Shown one piece after another: positions 54,103 to 62,685 of a DNA stretch of 64,000 nucleotides (position 1 is its first letter; each line of letters begins with the position of its first letter). The notes beneath the pieces were generated by a model, which was given only the letters and a program-made list of their open reading frames with translations, ran no database searches and was not told the DNA's origin. A program made the position numbers and the translations under genes. Origin of the DNA: Flavobacterium sp. HSC-32F16 (GTDB taxonomy: Bacteria > Bacteroidota > Bacteroidia > Flavobacteriales > Flavobacteriaceae); contig NZ_JALKAC010000002.1 of the NCBI RefSeq assembly GCF_024171645.1, forward strand, positions 868,001 through 932,000, in the 5' to 3' direction.

Positions 54103-54128
54103 GTGGAGGCGCACAGCAGTGCTTCTAC
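54103..54128. repeat. Degenerate REP-like palindrome between thiS and thiC
   Basis: This copy has halves GTGGAGGCGCAC and GTGCTTCTAC around the same centre as the element at 23267, with three substitutions. It lies inside the thiamine operon transcript. Confidence 0.7.
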
Positions 54129-54162
54129 GCCAGTATATAATTGGAATTTGGAATTTTAAATC

Positions 54163-54369
54163 TTAACCTCCTTGTGTAGCAGAAATAATTAAAATTTCGT
54201 CAGTTTCTTGTACGAGGAATTCGTTCCATTTTAGTTTTGGAACAACGGTGTTGTTAATAGCAACGGCGATTCCGTTTTGTTTGTTCGGAATTTCGAGATC
54301 GAGCAATGATTGAACGCTTAGCGATTCAGCATTGAAATGTTTAGTTTGTTGATTGATTTTTAGTTCCAT
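54163..54369 (-). CDS. thiS: Sulfur carrier ThiS
   Basis: This 68-residue ubiquitin-like protein starts at 54369 (MELKINQQTKHFNAESLSVQ) and ends with the required Gly-Gly (ISATQGG). The longer in-frame ATG at 54414 adds a non-conserved stretch. It carries sulfur to ThiG after adenylation by ThiF. It is first in the operon, 80 bp after the riboswitch. Confidence 0.94.
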   Translation of the reverse strand: MELKINQQTKHFNAESLSVQSLLDLEIPNKQNGIAVAINNTVVPKLKWNEFLVQETDEILIISATQGG

Positions 54370-54449
54370 TCCTTCTTGAATTAGTATAGAGTTATACTTT
54401 AGGAATGGCTGCAAGAACGCATAAAAATGCGCGCAGAAGTCATCTTACT

Positions 54450-54530
54450 TTTCCCTACGCTAGTATGAACTAGATCAGGTTCAGAGGGTAAAATCTCAGC
54501 CTACAAGTTTGTAGACACCCCTAAAGTGTG
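54450..54530 (-). ncRNA. TPP riboswitch of the thi operon
   Basis: Read on the minus strand it has AGGGGTGTCTAC, GGCTGAGATTTTACCC, GAACCTGATCTAG and TTCATACTAGCGTAGGG, a full THI box. It sits upstream of thiS, so TPP should repress the whole operon, presumably at translation initiation, since no T-tract hairpin separates it from thiS. Confidence 0.95.
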
Positions 54531-54533
54531 AAG

Positions 54534-54541
54534 CAAATATA
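54534..54541 (-). promoter_or_regulatory. -7 element of the thi operon
   Basis: TATATTTG on the minus strand lies a few bases before the riboswitch, at a normal distance from the expected start. I see no clear -33 element. Confidence 0.5.
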
Positions 54542-54617
54542 TGTAATTTTTGTTTAAAAGTTTCATGTTTCGAGTTTCAGGTTCAAAAAAACTGAAAACT
54601 GAGACAGAAAACTGCGA

Positions 54618-55187
54618 CTATTTTCCCTTTCGCGTAAAGCAGTCTTCTATATGATCATTAACCATTCCGGTTGCTTGCATGTGTGCGTAGATAACGGTTG
54701 AACCAACGAATTTGAAGCCTCGTTTTTTTAAATCTTTGCTGATTGCATCCGAAATTAAGGTTGTTGCCGGAACGTCTTTTAAAGTTTTCGGATTATTATC
54801 GATAGGTTTTCCATCAGTAAATTTCCAAATGTAATTGGAGAAACTGCCAAATTCTTCTTGAATCTTCATAAAAGCCTGAGCATTTGTAACTGCCGATCTA
54901 ACTTTAAGTTTGTTGCGGATAATTCCTGTATTCTGCAGTAATTCTTCGATTTTATCCTCATGATAATTAGCAATTTTTTTATAATCGAAGTTGTCAAATG
55001 CAGTTTTAAAGTTTTCTCTCTTATTTAAAATGGTAATCCAGCTTAAACCAGCTTGAAAAGTTTCCAAAATTAGAAACTCAAATATTGTGGGATCATCATA
55101 TACCGGAATGCCCCATTCTTCATCGTGGTATTTTTTATATAAATCACTGGCAGAACACCAGCCGCATCTTATTTTGTTTTCCATCAT
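54618..55187 (-). CDS. tag: DNA-3-methyladenine glycosylase I
   Basis: This 189-residue enzyme matches Tag: IRCGWCSASDLYKKYHDEEW, IFEFLILETFQAGLSWITIL, LKKRGFKFVGSTVIYAHMQA and TGMVNDHIEDCF. It excises 3-methyladenine from DNA, so it complements the alkylation-repair cluster at 21-24 kb. It overlaps the upstream lipoprotein gene by 4 bp. Confidence 0.96.
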   Translation of the reverse strand: MMENKIRCGWCSASDLYKKYHDEEWGIPVYDDPTIFEFLILETFQAGLSWITILNKRENFKTAFDNFDYKKIANYHEDKIEELLQNTGIIRNKLKVRSAVTNAQAFMKIQEEFGSFSNYIWKFTDGKPIDNNPKTLKDVPATTLISDAISKDLKKRGFKFVGSTVIYAHMQATGMVNDHIEDCFTRKGK

Positions 55188-55810
55188 TTTCCAATTTTCC
55201 AGTGATAACCTTTTACACTTGGGATGTAAGCTTTGGTTCCAATGATTATTAAATCGTTATAGATTTTTTTATTGTATTTAATTCCGATGGCTTTTCCAGA
55301 AGTATACATTTTATCAGCCTCAAATTTGATTTTCATTTTTGCATCGGTAAATTTTGCATCCGAAATTCTTTCGATAAACCAAGTTGATTTCCATTTTATT
55401 TCAATTTCATCTTCGGCTGTTTTAGTGATGCTTTTGATCAGTTTTATTCCATCAGCAGGAATGTTGTGATTCTCAATAAGCTCCTTTTGTGTTAAGGTTT
55501 CTCCGGTTTTGCAATCCGATATAATTTTTTTGAAAGAAGTAATTCCTAAAAATTTTTGGTTTTCTGTTTCAAGCTTTGCAATGCTGTCGTTTACAGTTTC
55601 TTTATTTTCAGTCGGGACTTCAATTGTTTTTATTTGATCTACAATTGAATTTTTATATTCTTTTACAGTTTCAATAGTACTCTCTGAAATAGTTTCTATT
55701 TTATTTGAAATTTTATCTGTGGCGTCCTGTATTTGTTTTTTGACATTTTTAGAACAACTTACAGCACTAAATAAAATCACAATTAAAAAGTATATTTTAT
55801 AATTCTTCAT
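55184..55810 (-). CDS. Hypothetical lipoprotein
   Basis: I start this at 55810 (MKNYKIYFLIVILFSAVSC), giving 208 residues with lipobox AVSC. A Thr/Ser/Glu-rich coiled-coil-like segment (about 20-75) is followed by a beta-rich domain (KYNKKIYNDLIIIGTKAYIP). I do not recognise the family. It overlaps tag by 4 bp and the transporter upstream by 14 bp, so all three share a transcript. Confidence 0.78.
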   Translation of the reverse strand: MKNYKIYFLIVILFSAVSCSKNVKKQIQDATDKISNKIETISESTIETVKEYKNSIVDQIKTIEVPTENKETVNDSIAKLETENQKFLGITSFKKIISDCKTGETLTQKELIENHNIPADGIKLIKSITKTAEDEIEIKWKSTWFIERISDAKFTDAKMKIKFEADKMYTSGKAIGIKYNKKIYNDLIIIGTKAYIPSVKGYHWKIGK

Positions 55811-56480
55811 CCTTGTAATTCTTTGCTTTTTGTGGGTCATTTTCTAAATATTTTTTAATCAAATGATGCCCTAAGTAAATCGCAGGCGTTAATAAAATTG
55901 CAATGGATAATTTAAAAGTATACCCAATTAATCCAGAAGAAATAAAAGTATCAAAATCGATTTTTCCCGGAAGCCAAAAAGCAATTCCAAGAACAATAAA
56001 AGAATCAAATAATTGTGAAATTACGGTTGAACCTGTTGTTCGAAGCCATATTTTTTTATGTCCCGTTCGTTTTCTAAAGAACCAAAAAACACTGACATCT
56101 ATTAATTGAGAAACCATAAATGCAATTAGACTTCCAACAATAATCCACATACTTTGTCCAAATACGGCCTCAAATTGTTGATCATTTACAGGACTAATAC
56201 CTTTCGCTGCTGGAATTACAATAGCCATGAATAAAATCAGAAATGCATAAGCAATTAAACAAGCTGTGATAAAAGAGAGCTTTTTTACACCTTTTTCTCC
56301 AAAGTATTCATTAATTAAATCGGTTGTTAGAAAAACGATTGGCCAAGGTAAAATCCCTATACTCATTACAAAAGGACCAATCTGGATTAATTTTCCTCCA
56401 ATAAGTTCTGCTACAACAGCATTGGTTATAAATATTCCTGCGAGAATTACAAAGACAATTTCTTTTCGGGTTTTAAACAT
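55797..56480 (-). CDS. Queuosine precursor transporter (YhhQ/VUT family)
   Basis: This 227-residue membrane protein starts at 56480 (MFKTRKEIVFVILAGIFITN); the ATG at 56504 is 24 bp upstream. Six helices and the family motifs FVMSIGILPWPIVFLTTDLI, NEYFGEKGVKKL and VSQLIDVSVFWFFRKRTGHK are present, plus GSTVISQLFDSFIVLGIAF. It imports the queuine/preQ1 precursor of queuosine tRNA modification. Confidence 0.92.
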   Translation of the reverse strand: MFKTRKEIVFVILAGIFITNAVVAELIGGKLIQIGPFVMSIGILPWPIVFLTTDLINEYFGEKGVKKLSFITACLIAYAFLILFMAIVIPAAKGISPVNDQQFEAVFGQSMWIIVGSLIAFMVSQLIDVSVFWFFRKRTGHKKIWLRTTGSTVISQLFDSFIVLGIAFWLPGKIDFDTFISSGLIGYTFKLSIAILLTPAIYLGHHLIKKYLENDPQKAKNYKDEEL

Positions 56481-56635
56481 TTTGTTTGGGTTATGATGTT
56501 TCAAATTTAAACTATTTCTTTAAATCATCGAAACGGATTGCTCGGTTCGTTTGAAGTTTGCTTTCGATTGGTTAATTTTGATATTCTGCTGTTATTTATT
56601 TAACGAAATGCAGAAACAAATAAGTGTATTTAATT

Positions 56636-58699
56636 ATGAAAAAACAAATTAATTTAGATAATCCGTTACTTCAGGAGTGGTCAGGGAGTTATGGCGGAGT
56701 TCCGGATTTTACAAACTATAAAATTTCTGATTTTAAACCTGCAATTGAGTTTGCCATTCAGCAAAAACTGGATGAAATCGAAGTGGCAGCAAATGATACA
56801 GAGGAACCTTCTTTTGAGAATACAATTGTGGCTTTAGAACTTTCTGGTAAAAAACTGGATCAAATTCATGCGGTTTACGGAATCTACAGATCCAATTTAA
56901 GCAGTCCGGAGTTTAATGCAGTTGATACAGAAATGTCTCCAAAATTAGCTGAGATTAGTGATAAATTGTATCAGAATGAAAAATTGTTTTCTAGGATTAA
57001 AAAATTATACAGATCTGAAGAAAGTAAAAAGTTAAATGACGAACAGCAGCGTCTGCTTTGGCTTTATTATACAGATTTTGTTCGTGAAGGAGCTGAATTA
57101 AATGAAGAAGATAAAAAAGAAGTGGCTGCAATAAATCAGGAACTTGCCAGACTTTTTACGCTTTTCAGTCAGAAATTATTGGCGGAAGAAAATGATCAGT
57201 TTGTAGAATTGAAAGATTTGGAAGATTTGGATGGTTTGCCCGAAGAATTTAAAAATGCTGCTATAGCTGAAGCCAAAGAAAGAAATTTGAATGTTTTAGC
57301 TTGTATTGGTAATACAAGATCTTCTATCGAACCGTTTTTGACTTTCTCAAGCCGAAGGGATTTAAGAGAAAAGGCATTTGATATTTTTGTGAAAAGAGGA
57401 GATAATGATAATGAAAACAATACAAATGAAACATTGGTTTCAATATTGGAATTAAGAGCCAAGAAAGCAAAAATACTAGGTTTTAGGAATTTTTCCGAAT
57501 GGAGTTTGTCAAATAAAATGGCGAAAGACCCTCTGAAAACTTTAGATTTAATGGAGTCTGTGTGGAAACCTGCAGTTGAAAAAGTAAAAAACGATGTTAC
57601 GGCTATGCAAAAAATGGTTGATCAACAAGGAGGGGATTTTAAAATTCAGCCTTGGGATTATCGATATTATGCCGAGAAGGTTCGTAAAGCAAAATATGAT
57701 CTGGATCAAAATGAAATTAAGCAATATCTACAGTTAGAAAATTTACGAGAAGGGATGTTCTGGACCGCTGGTGAATTGTTTGACTTAGGATTTAAACAGT
57801 TATTCGACGTTCCTGTTTATCATTCTGATGTTCGTGTTTGGGAAGTAAATAATAAGAATACAGGAAAAGTAATTGGTCTTTGGTATTTCGATCCCTACGC
57901 ACGTGTTGGTAAGCGTTCTGGTGCATGGATGAACTCGCATCGCGATCAGCAGAAAATAAAAGAGAATGTGCTTCCAATAGTGTCAAACAATTGTAATTTC
58001 ATAAAAGGAAATGCAGATGAACCAGTTTTAATCTCCTGGGATGATGCAACCACTTTATTTCATGAATTTGGTCATGCTTTACATGGTTTGTGTTCAAATG
58101 TTACTTATCCAAGTCTTTCAGGAACTTCTGTTGCCAGGGATTATGTTGAGTTTCCTTCGCAATTGTTAGAACATTGGCTTTCAACTCCAGAGGTGCTGAA
58201 TAAGTTTGCACTTCATTATAAAACTAATCAACCATTGTCGCAGTCTTTGGTGGAAAGAATTGCAAAAGCAGCTAATTTTAATGAAGGTTTTGCAACTGTA
58301 GAAACCATTTCAAGTTCTTTTGTTGATATGAAACTGCATTTAACGACAGAAACCGTTGATTCGCATCAATTTGAGAAAGATGTGTTGGCAGAAATTAATA
58401 TGCCTTCAGAGATTGTAATGCGACATAGAATTCCACAATTTGCTCATATTTTTTCCAGTGACGGATATGCAGCAGGATATTACAGCTATTTATGGGCAGA
58501 CGTGATAAATGCAGATGCTTATGAGGCTTTTTTAGAAGGAAATGGGCCTTTTGATAAGGTAGTTTCAAAACGTCTTTACGATACTGTTCTAAGTGTTGGA
58601 AACACAATCGATAATGAAAAGATGTATGAGAATTTCAGAGGACATTCTCCGCAATCAAATGCTTTGATGCGTGCGAGAAATTTTCCAGTCAAGAGTTAA
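56636..58699 (+). CDS. M3-family metallopeptidase (oligopeptidase/dipeptidyl carboxypeptidase)
   Basis: This 687-residue protein starts at ATG 56636; the GTG at 56624 would add four residues. The zinc motif is His476-Glu477-x-x-His480 in LFHEFGHALHGLCS. Other M3 features are WYFDPYARVGKRSGAWMNSH, FPSQLLEHWL and FSSDGYAAGYYSYLWADVI. There is no signal peptide, so it is probably cytoplasmic. It degrades short peptides, as Dcp/OpdA do. Confidence 0.94.
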   Translation: MKKQINLDNPLLQEWSGSYGGVPDFTNYKISDFKPAIEFAIQQKLDEIEVAANDTEEPSFENTIVALELSGKKLDQIHAVYGIYRSNLSSPEFNAVDTEMSPKLAEISDKLYQNEKLFSRIKKLYRSEESKKLNDEQQRLLWLYYTDFVREGAELNEEDKKEVAAINQELARLFTLFSQKLLAEENDQFVELKDLEDLDGLPEEFKNAAIAEAKERNLNVLACIGNTRSSIEPFLTFSSRRDLREKAFDIFVKRGDNDNENNTNETLVSILELRAKKAKILGFRNFSEWSLSNKMAKDPLKTLDLMESVWKPAVEKVKNDVTAMQKMVDQQGGDFKIQPWDYRYYAEKVRKAKYDLDQNEIKQYLQLENLREGMFWTAGELFDLGFKQLFDVPVYHSDVRVWEVNNKNTGKVIGLWYFDPYARVGKRSGAWMNSHRDQQKIKENVLPIVSNNCNFIKGNADEPVLISWDDATTLFHEFGHALHGLCSNVTYPSLSGTSVARDYVEFPSQLLEHWLSTPEVLNKFALHYKTNQPLSQSLVERIAKAANFNEGFATVETISSSFVDMKLHLTTETVDSHQFEKDVLAEINMPSEIVMRHRIPQFAHIFSSDGYAAGYYSYLWADVINADAYEAFLEGNGPFDKVVSKRLYDTVLSVGNTIDNEKMYENFRGHSPQSNALMRARNFPVKS

Positions 58700-58711
58700 A
58701 AACTGAAAATA

Positions 58712-58745
58712 AAAAAGCCCGAATAAATTAATATTCGGGCTTTTT
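58712..58745. terminator. Bidirectional terminator M3 peptidase/tsf
   Basis: The stem AAAAAGCCCGAATA (58712-58725) pairs with TATTCGGGCTTTTT (58732-58745). Confidence 0.92.
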
Positions 58746-58761
58746 ATATTGAAATAATATA

Positions 58762-59724
58762 TTAACCTAAAGTAACTCTTTTGAAACCTGTAATTTCAAC
58801 GTTGAATCCTTTAACGTAATCACCAACTTTTTTACTATCGTCTTTGATAAAGTTTTGATCTAACAAAGCTTTTTCCTGATCTAAAGTAGTGTTGTCAGAG
58901 ATAAAACGCTGCACTTTTCCTGGGATAATTTTGTCCCAAATTTGCTCTGGTTTACCTTCAGCTTTTAATTCAGCTTTAGCATCTTCTTCAGCTTGTTTTA
59001 AAACTTCTTCAGTTAATTGAGAGTAAGAAATATATTTAGGAACATTTTTTAAAGTTTTTCCTAAACGTTTTGCTTCTTCATTATCTTTTTCGATTACAGC
59101 AATACGAGCAGCAAGTTCAGATTCAACGAAAGCTGGATCAAAATCTTTGTAAGATAATGTATCAGCTCCCATAGAAGCAACTTGCATAGAAACATCTTTA
59201 GTTAAAACGTCAGCGTTAGGAATTGCAGCAGAAATTGCAGTTAATGCAGCAATTTTGTTAACGTGAACATAAGATCCAACGAAAGCGCCTTCTAAAATTT
59301 CAAAACCACCGATTTCGATTTTTTCACCAATAACTCCAGTTTGCTCAATTAGTTTTTCAGCAACAGTAATTCCGTTGAAATCTGAAGCTAATAATTCTTC
59401 TTTAGAAGAGAAGTTGATAGCTCTTTCTACTAATTCTTTAGCTAAAGTTACGAAAGCTTCATTTTTACCTACGAAATCAGTTTCACAGTTTAAAGTGATG
59501 ATAGCTCCTTTAGTGTTATCTGCATTGATAAAAGAAACAGCAGCTCCTTCAGAAGACTCACGGTCAGAACGGTTAGCAGCAACTTTTTGTCCTTTTTCTC
59601 TAAGTACTTGTATAGCTTTATCGAAATCTCCATCAGCCTCAACTAAAGCTTTTTTACAGTCCATCATTCCGGCACCTGTAGATTGTCTTAATTTATTTAC
59701 GTCTGCAGCAGTAATTGTTGCCAT
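58762..59724 (-). CDS. tsf: Elongation factor Ts
   Basis: This 320-residue protein begins with the EF-Ts UBA-like signature (ADVNKLRQSTGAGMMDCKKA) and has EKGQKVAANRSDRESSEGAA, then ETDFVGKNEAF. It exchanges nucleotide on EF-Tu. It follows rpsB (137-bp spacer), the usual rpsB-tsf order. The spacer holds an AATTTGGAATTT repeat. Confidence 0.97.
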   Translation of the reverse strand: MATITAADVNKLRQSTGAGMMDCKKALVEADGDFDKAIQVLREKGQKVAANRSDRESSEGAAVSFINADNTKGAIITLNCETDFVGKNEAFVTLAKELVERAINFSSKEELLASDFNGITVAEKLIEQTGVIGEKIEIGGFEILEGAFVGSYVHVNKIAALTAISAAIPNADVLTKDVSMQVASMGADTLSYKDFDPAFVESELAARIAVIEKDNEEAKRLGKTLKNVPKYISYSQLTEEVLKQAEEDAKAELKAEGKPEQIWDKIIPGKVQRFISDNTTLDQEKALLDQNFIKDDSKKVGDYVKGFNVEITGFKRVTLG

Positions 59725-59861
59725 AATATTTTGAATTTTAATGTTAAAAGTAAAAATTCCATCTTTTAAATTCTAAACTCCAATTTTATTAAATTATCAA
59801 CATAACGTTTTTAATTTGTGTTTGGATTTTAGAATTTAAAATTTGGAATTTAAAATTTGAT

Positions 59862-60632
59862 TTATTCTTCAGTTGCAGGAGCAGCTTCAGCTTCAACAGC
59901 AGGAGCAGCTTCTTCAGCAGGAGCTTCAGTTTCTTTTTCAGAACCTCTGTCAGAAAGACCTTCGATTACAGCAGCAGTTACTAAAGATAAAATTTTGTCA
60001 ATTGATTTAGAAGCATCATCATTTGCAGGAATAACGTAATCAACCTCTCTTGGGTCAGAATTCGTATCAACCATTGCGAAAACTGGAATGTTTAATTTTT
60101 GTGCTTCTTTTATTGCGATGTGTTCAGCTTTGATATCTACTACGAACAATGCTGCAGGTAGTCTAGACATATCAGCAATTGAACCTAAGTTTTTCTCTAA
60201 TTTAGCACGTAGACGATCAACTTGCAAACGCTCTTTTTTAGATAACGTCATGAAAGTACCATCTTTCTTCATTTTATCAATAGAAGACATTTTTTTAACT
60301 GCCTTTCTGATAGTTACGAAGTTAGTCAGCATTCCACCTGGCCATCTTTCAGTGATGTAAGGCATGTTTGCAGCCTTTGCTTTATCAGCAACGATGTCTT
60401 TAGCTTGTTTTTTGGTAGCTACGAATAAAATTTTTCTACCTGATGCAGCGATTTTTTTCAAAGCTTCATTAGCTTCTTCAATTTTAGCTGCAGTTTTATA
60501 TAGATTGATAATGTGAATACCATTACGCTCCATATAAATGTAAGGGGCCATATTTGGATCCCATTTTCTAGTCATGTGTCCAAAGTGAACACCTGCTTCT
60601 AGTAAGTCTTTTACTTCTATTTTGTTTGCCAT
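59862..60632 (-). CDS. rpsB: 30S ribosomal protein S2
   Basis: This 256-residue protein has S2 motifs: LLEAGVHFGHMTRKWDPNMA, ERWPGGMLTNFVTIRKAVKK and PVFAMVDTNSDPREVDYVIP. The last 30 residues are an Ala/Glu/Pro-rich tail (APAEEAAPAVEAEAAPATEE) typical of Bacteroidota. It is preceded by a structured leader (60660-60742). Confidence 0.97.
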   Translation of the reverse strand: MANKIEVKDLLEAGVHFGHMTRKWDPNMAPYIYMERNGIHIINLYKTAAKIEEANEALKKIAASGRKILFVATKKQAKDIVADKAKAANMPYITERWPGGMLTNFVTIRKAVKKMSSIDKMKKDGTFMTLSKKERLQVDRLRAKLEKNLGSIADMSRLPAALFVVDIKAEHIAIKEAQKLNIPVFAMVDTNSDPREVDYVIPANDDASKSIDKILSLVTAAVIEGLSDRGSEKETEAPAEEAAPAVEAEAAPATEE

Positions 60633-60659
60633 TTTTGTACTAGTTTACGTTCTGTTGAT

Positions 60660-60762
60660 TAGCAATGTATAAATGGCGGTTTCCCAGGCTTTATACATTT
60701 AGATGCTAAACTATATCCTACCTCGATAGGAGAGCAACAATAACTGTGTTTTTTAATTTCAA
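60660..60762 (-). promoter_or_regulatory. Structured rpsB leader with candidate promoter
   Basis: The minus-strand RNA has a 10-bp stem AATGTATAAA / TTTATACATT (60664-60673 and 60690-60699) closed over GCCTGGGAAACCGCCA, with an inner GG-GAAA-CC tetraloop. A second hairpin TCCTA/TAGGA lies before it. A promoter candidate is TTG (60760-60762) and TATTGTTG (60735-60742). An autoregulatory site for S2 is an inference. Confidence 0.55.
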
Positions 60763-60777
60763 TAAATAATTGATAAT

Positions 60778-60800
60778 GTCTTGTCCCATTTGAACAAGAC
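60778..60800 (-). other. Hairpin after rpsI
   Basis: GTCTTGT (60778-60784) pairs with ACAAGAC (60794-60800). It follows the rpsI stop by 8 bp but lacks a T tract, so it is a weak terminator or RNA-stability element. Confidence 0.5.
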
Positions 60801-60808
60801 AGGTAATA

Positions 60809-61195
60809 TTAACGTTTAGAGAATTGGAATCTCTTACGAGCTTTCTTCTGACCGAATTTCTTACGTTCAACCATTCTAGGGTCTCTTGTTAATAAACCTT
60901 CTGGTTTTAAGATAGCTCTGTTTTCGATGTTCACTTCACACATAACACGTGCTAATGCCATTCTTACAGCTTCTGCCTGACCAGTTGAACCACCTCCGTA
61001 AACGTTTACTTTTACATCAAAGTTACTAGCATTTTCTGTCATAGATAATGGTTGTAAAACTTTGTATTGTAAAGTTGCAGTTGGAAAGTAAGTTGCGAAT
61101 TCTTTTTTGTTTACAGTGATTTTTCCTGTTCCTTCAGAAACATATACACGTGCAACAGCGGTTTTTCTTCTACCGATTTTGTGAATAACTCCCAT
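60809..61195 (-). CDS. rpsI: 30S ribosomal protein S9
   Basis: This 128-residue protein is complete S9: IHKIGRRKTAVARVYVSEGT, VYGGGSTGQAEAVRMALARV and the basic end RKKFGQKKARKRFQFSKR. The final Lys-Arg tail contacts P-site tRNA. Its start shares one base with the rplM stop, so the two are coupled. Confidence 0.98.
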   Translation of the reverse strand: MGVIHKIGRRKTAVARVYVSEGTGKITVNKKEFATYFPTATLQYKVLQPLSMTENASNFDVKVNVYGGGSTGQAEAVRMALARVMCEVNIENRAILKPEGLLTRDPRMVERKKFGQKKARKRFQFSKR

Positions 61196-61650
61196 TACTT
61201 AAGATCGTTTAGGTTAACAGTTCTAGGTTTTTGAGCTCCGTGAGTATGCTCAGCACCTACAACAACATTTAGATTTCTAAAAAGTTCAGCTCCTAATTTG
61301 TTTTTAGGTAACATTCCTTTTACAGCTTTTTCTACTAATAATGCAGGGTTTTTAGCTTGCAATACTTTAGCAGTTAAAGTTCTTTGTCCTCCTGGGTAAC
61401 CTGTATGACGCATGTAAATTTTGTCATTCAATTTTGTACCTGTAAGGTTAATTTTTTCTGAGTTGATAACAATTACGTTATCTCCACAGTCAACGTGCGG
61501 TGTGTAACTTGGCTTGTACTTACCTCTTAAGATCATTGCAACTTTAGAAGCAAGACGTCCTAAGTTATGACCTTCAGCATCAACAACGATCCACTCTTTA
61601 GTTACAGTGGCTTTGCTAGCTGAAATTGTCTTGTAGCTTAATGCGTCCAT
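61195..61650 (-). CDS. rplM: 50S ribosomal protein L13
   Basis: This 151-residue protein has the L13 signature: WIVVDAEGHNLGRLASKVAM, KYKPSYTPHVDCGDNVIVIN and RHTGYPGGQRTLTAK, then GMLPKNKLGAELFRNLNVVV. It is the first gene of the rplM-rpsI operon with a strong promoter and a leader hairpin. Confidence 0.98.
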   Translation of the reverse strand: MDALSYKTISASKATVTKEWIVVDAEGHNLGRLASKVAMILRGKYKPSYTPHVDCGDNVIVINSEKINLTGTKLNDKIYMRHTGYPGGQRTLTAKVLQAKNPALLVEKAVKGMLPKNKLGAELFRNLNVVVGAEHTHGAQKPRTVNLNDLK

Positions 61651-61673
61651 AATATTATTTTAATTAAACATTC

Positions 61674-61724
61674 CATCCCCAATAAAGGGGATGCAAAAGT
61701 ACAATTAATTATTTTAAATCCAAA
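61674..61724 (-). promoter_or_regulatory. rplM promoter and leader hairpin
   Basis: On the minus strand TTTG (61721-61724), 19 bp, then TACTTTTG (61694-61701) is a perfect Bacteroidota promoter. The transcript starts directly into the hairpin CATCCCC/GGGGATG (61674-61693), a likely r-protein control or stability element. Confidence 0.75.
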
Positions 61725-61790
61725 TACCTGAAAAGAATATTTTATATCCTGAAAATCAGGCGCTCAGTTTTTTATTTAAAACCATAAAAA

Positions 61791-61823
61791 AAGCACCTTT
61801 ACTTTTTTACTGTAAAGGTGCTT
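61791..61823 (-). terminator. Terminator of the ferritin-like gene pair
   Basis: The stem AAGCACCTTTAC (61791-61802) pairs with GTAAAGGTGCTT (61812-61823), with T run on the minus strand. Confidence 0.92.
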
Positions 61824-61846
61824 CATTATTTTGAATTATCTTTTAG

Positions 61847-62659
61847 TTACACTATAAATATATTCGCAATATCGACTACTTGTTGCGTTGTAAGCGGCTC
61901 ATCATAAGCTTCTGATCCTGCAGCGGCGCCAAATGCTGTTGCTGTATTGAATCCCGCTTGCAGCGTAACGCCTTCGCCGTCATATACTGCTTGTGTTGCG
62001 GCCGGCATTCCTGCACCTCTTTCCGCATTAGAAATCCATCCCTTTAATCCGCGTAAACGTCGCACTTCTGAAGCATGACGTGCTTCAACGGAATGAATTT
62101 GTAATGCTGCTGTTAGTAAATCCGGTGTAGACATTAAATTTGCTGCCTGACCTTTATAAGCTCTAACTCCGGTATCTTCAAAAGCTTGTGCCAATGCCAA
62201 AAATGTTGGATAGTCTCCAAAAGGATCAAATGCACCTCCAACAGTAAAGTCAAAAGTTGGTTTTGGAACAAAGTTAGCACTCATAGTGCCGCCTAATCCT
62301 GCAATTAAAAAAGATACGTGATCTGATTCGTGAGCCGATATTTGTTGGAAAACCTTTAAATCACGTCCGCCATTTTCTGAAGCCGGAATTACTCCAGAGT
62401 CTAATGCCATGGCATAAAATTCGTTTTCAAGGTATTCTAATGTCAATGCAAACTGCAAAGCGCCAATAGGTGTTGCGGGTGTTGCTGTAATATCTTTTGC
62501 AAATGCTTTACCGGTTAAGGCCGATAATCCGAAAGGAATGGATGCCAAGGCCAGATTTTTTCCGATATTCCCAAACTGAGTAAAACTTTCTCTTCTTGAA
62601 CCAGTACTTTTCATTAAGTTATCATCAGTAAAGGTTTCTATAAATTTTAAAATATTCAT
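61847..62659 (-). CDS. Tat-exported ferritin-like protein 1
   Basis: This 270-residue protein has a twin-arginine motif SRRESFTQFG near residue 22, then a hydrophobic stretch to KAFAKD. The body is a ferritin-like bundle with Glu/His ligand pairs: ALTLEYLENEFYAMALDSG, SAHESDHVSFL, QAFEDTGVRAYKGQA and SVEARHASEVRRLRG. It has the diiron spacing of the Ferritin_2 domain. Function is unknown; desiccation or oxidative-stress roles are suggested for relatives. It pairs with the next gene. Confidence 0.88.
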   Translation of the reverse strand: MNILKFIETFTDDNLMKSTGSRRESFTQFGNIGKNLALASIPFGLSALTGKAFAKDITATPATPIGALQFALTLEYLENEFYAMALDSGVIPASENGGRDLKVFQQISAHESDHVSFLIAGLGGTMSANFVPKPTFDFTVGGAFDPFGDYPTFLALAQAFEDTGVRAYKGQAANLMSTPDLLTAALQIHSVEARHASEVRRLRGLKGWISNAERGAGMPAATQAVYDGEGVTLQAGFNTATAFGAAAGSEAYDEPLTTQQVVDIANIFIV

Positions 62660-62685
62660 AATTTCTAATTTTTAGCTAGTTAAGA

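Noticed and set aside
59857..60039. Plus-strand Ala/Ser-rich open frame
   Set aside because: It is the complement of the Ala/Glu-rich tail of ribosomal protein S2.
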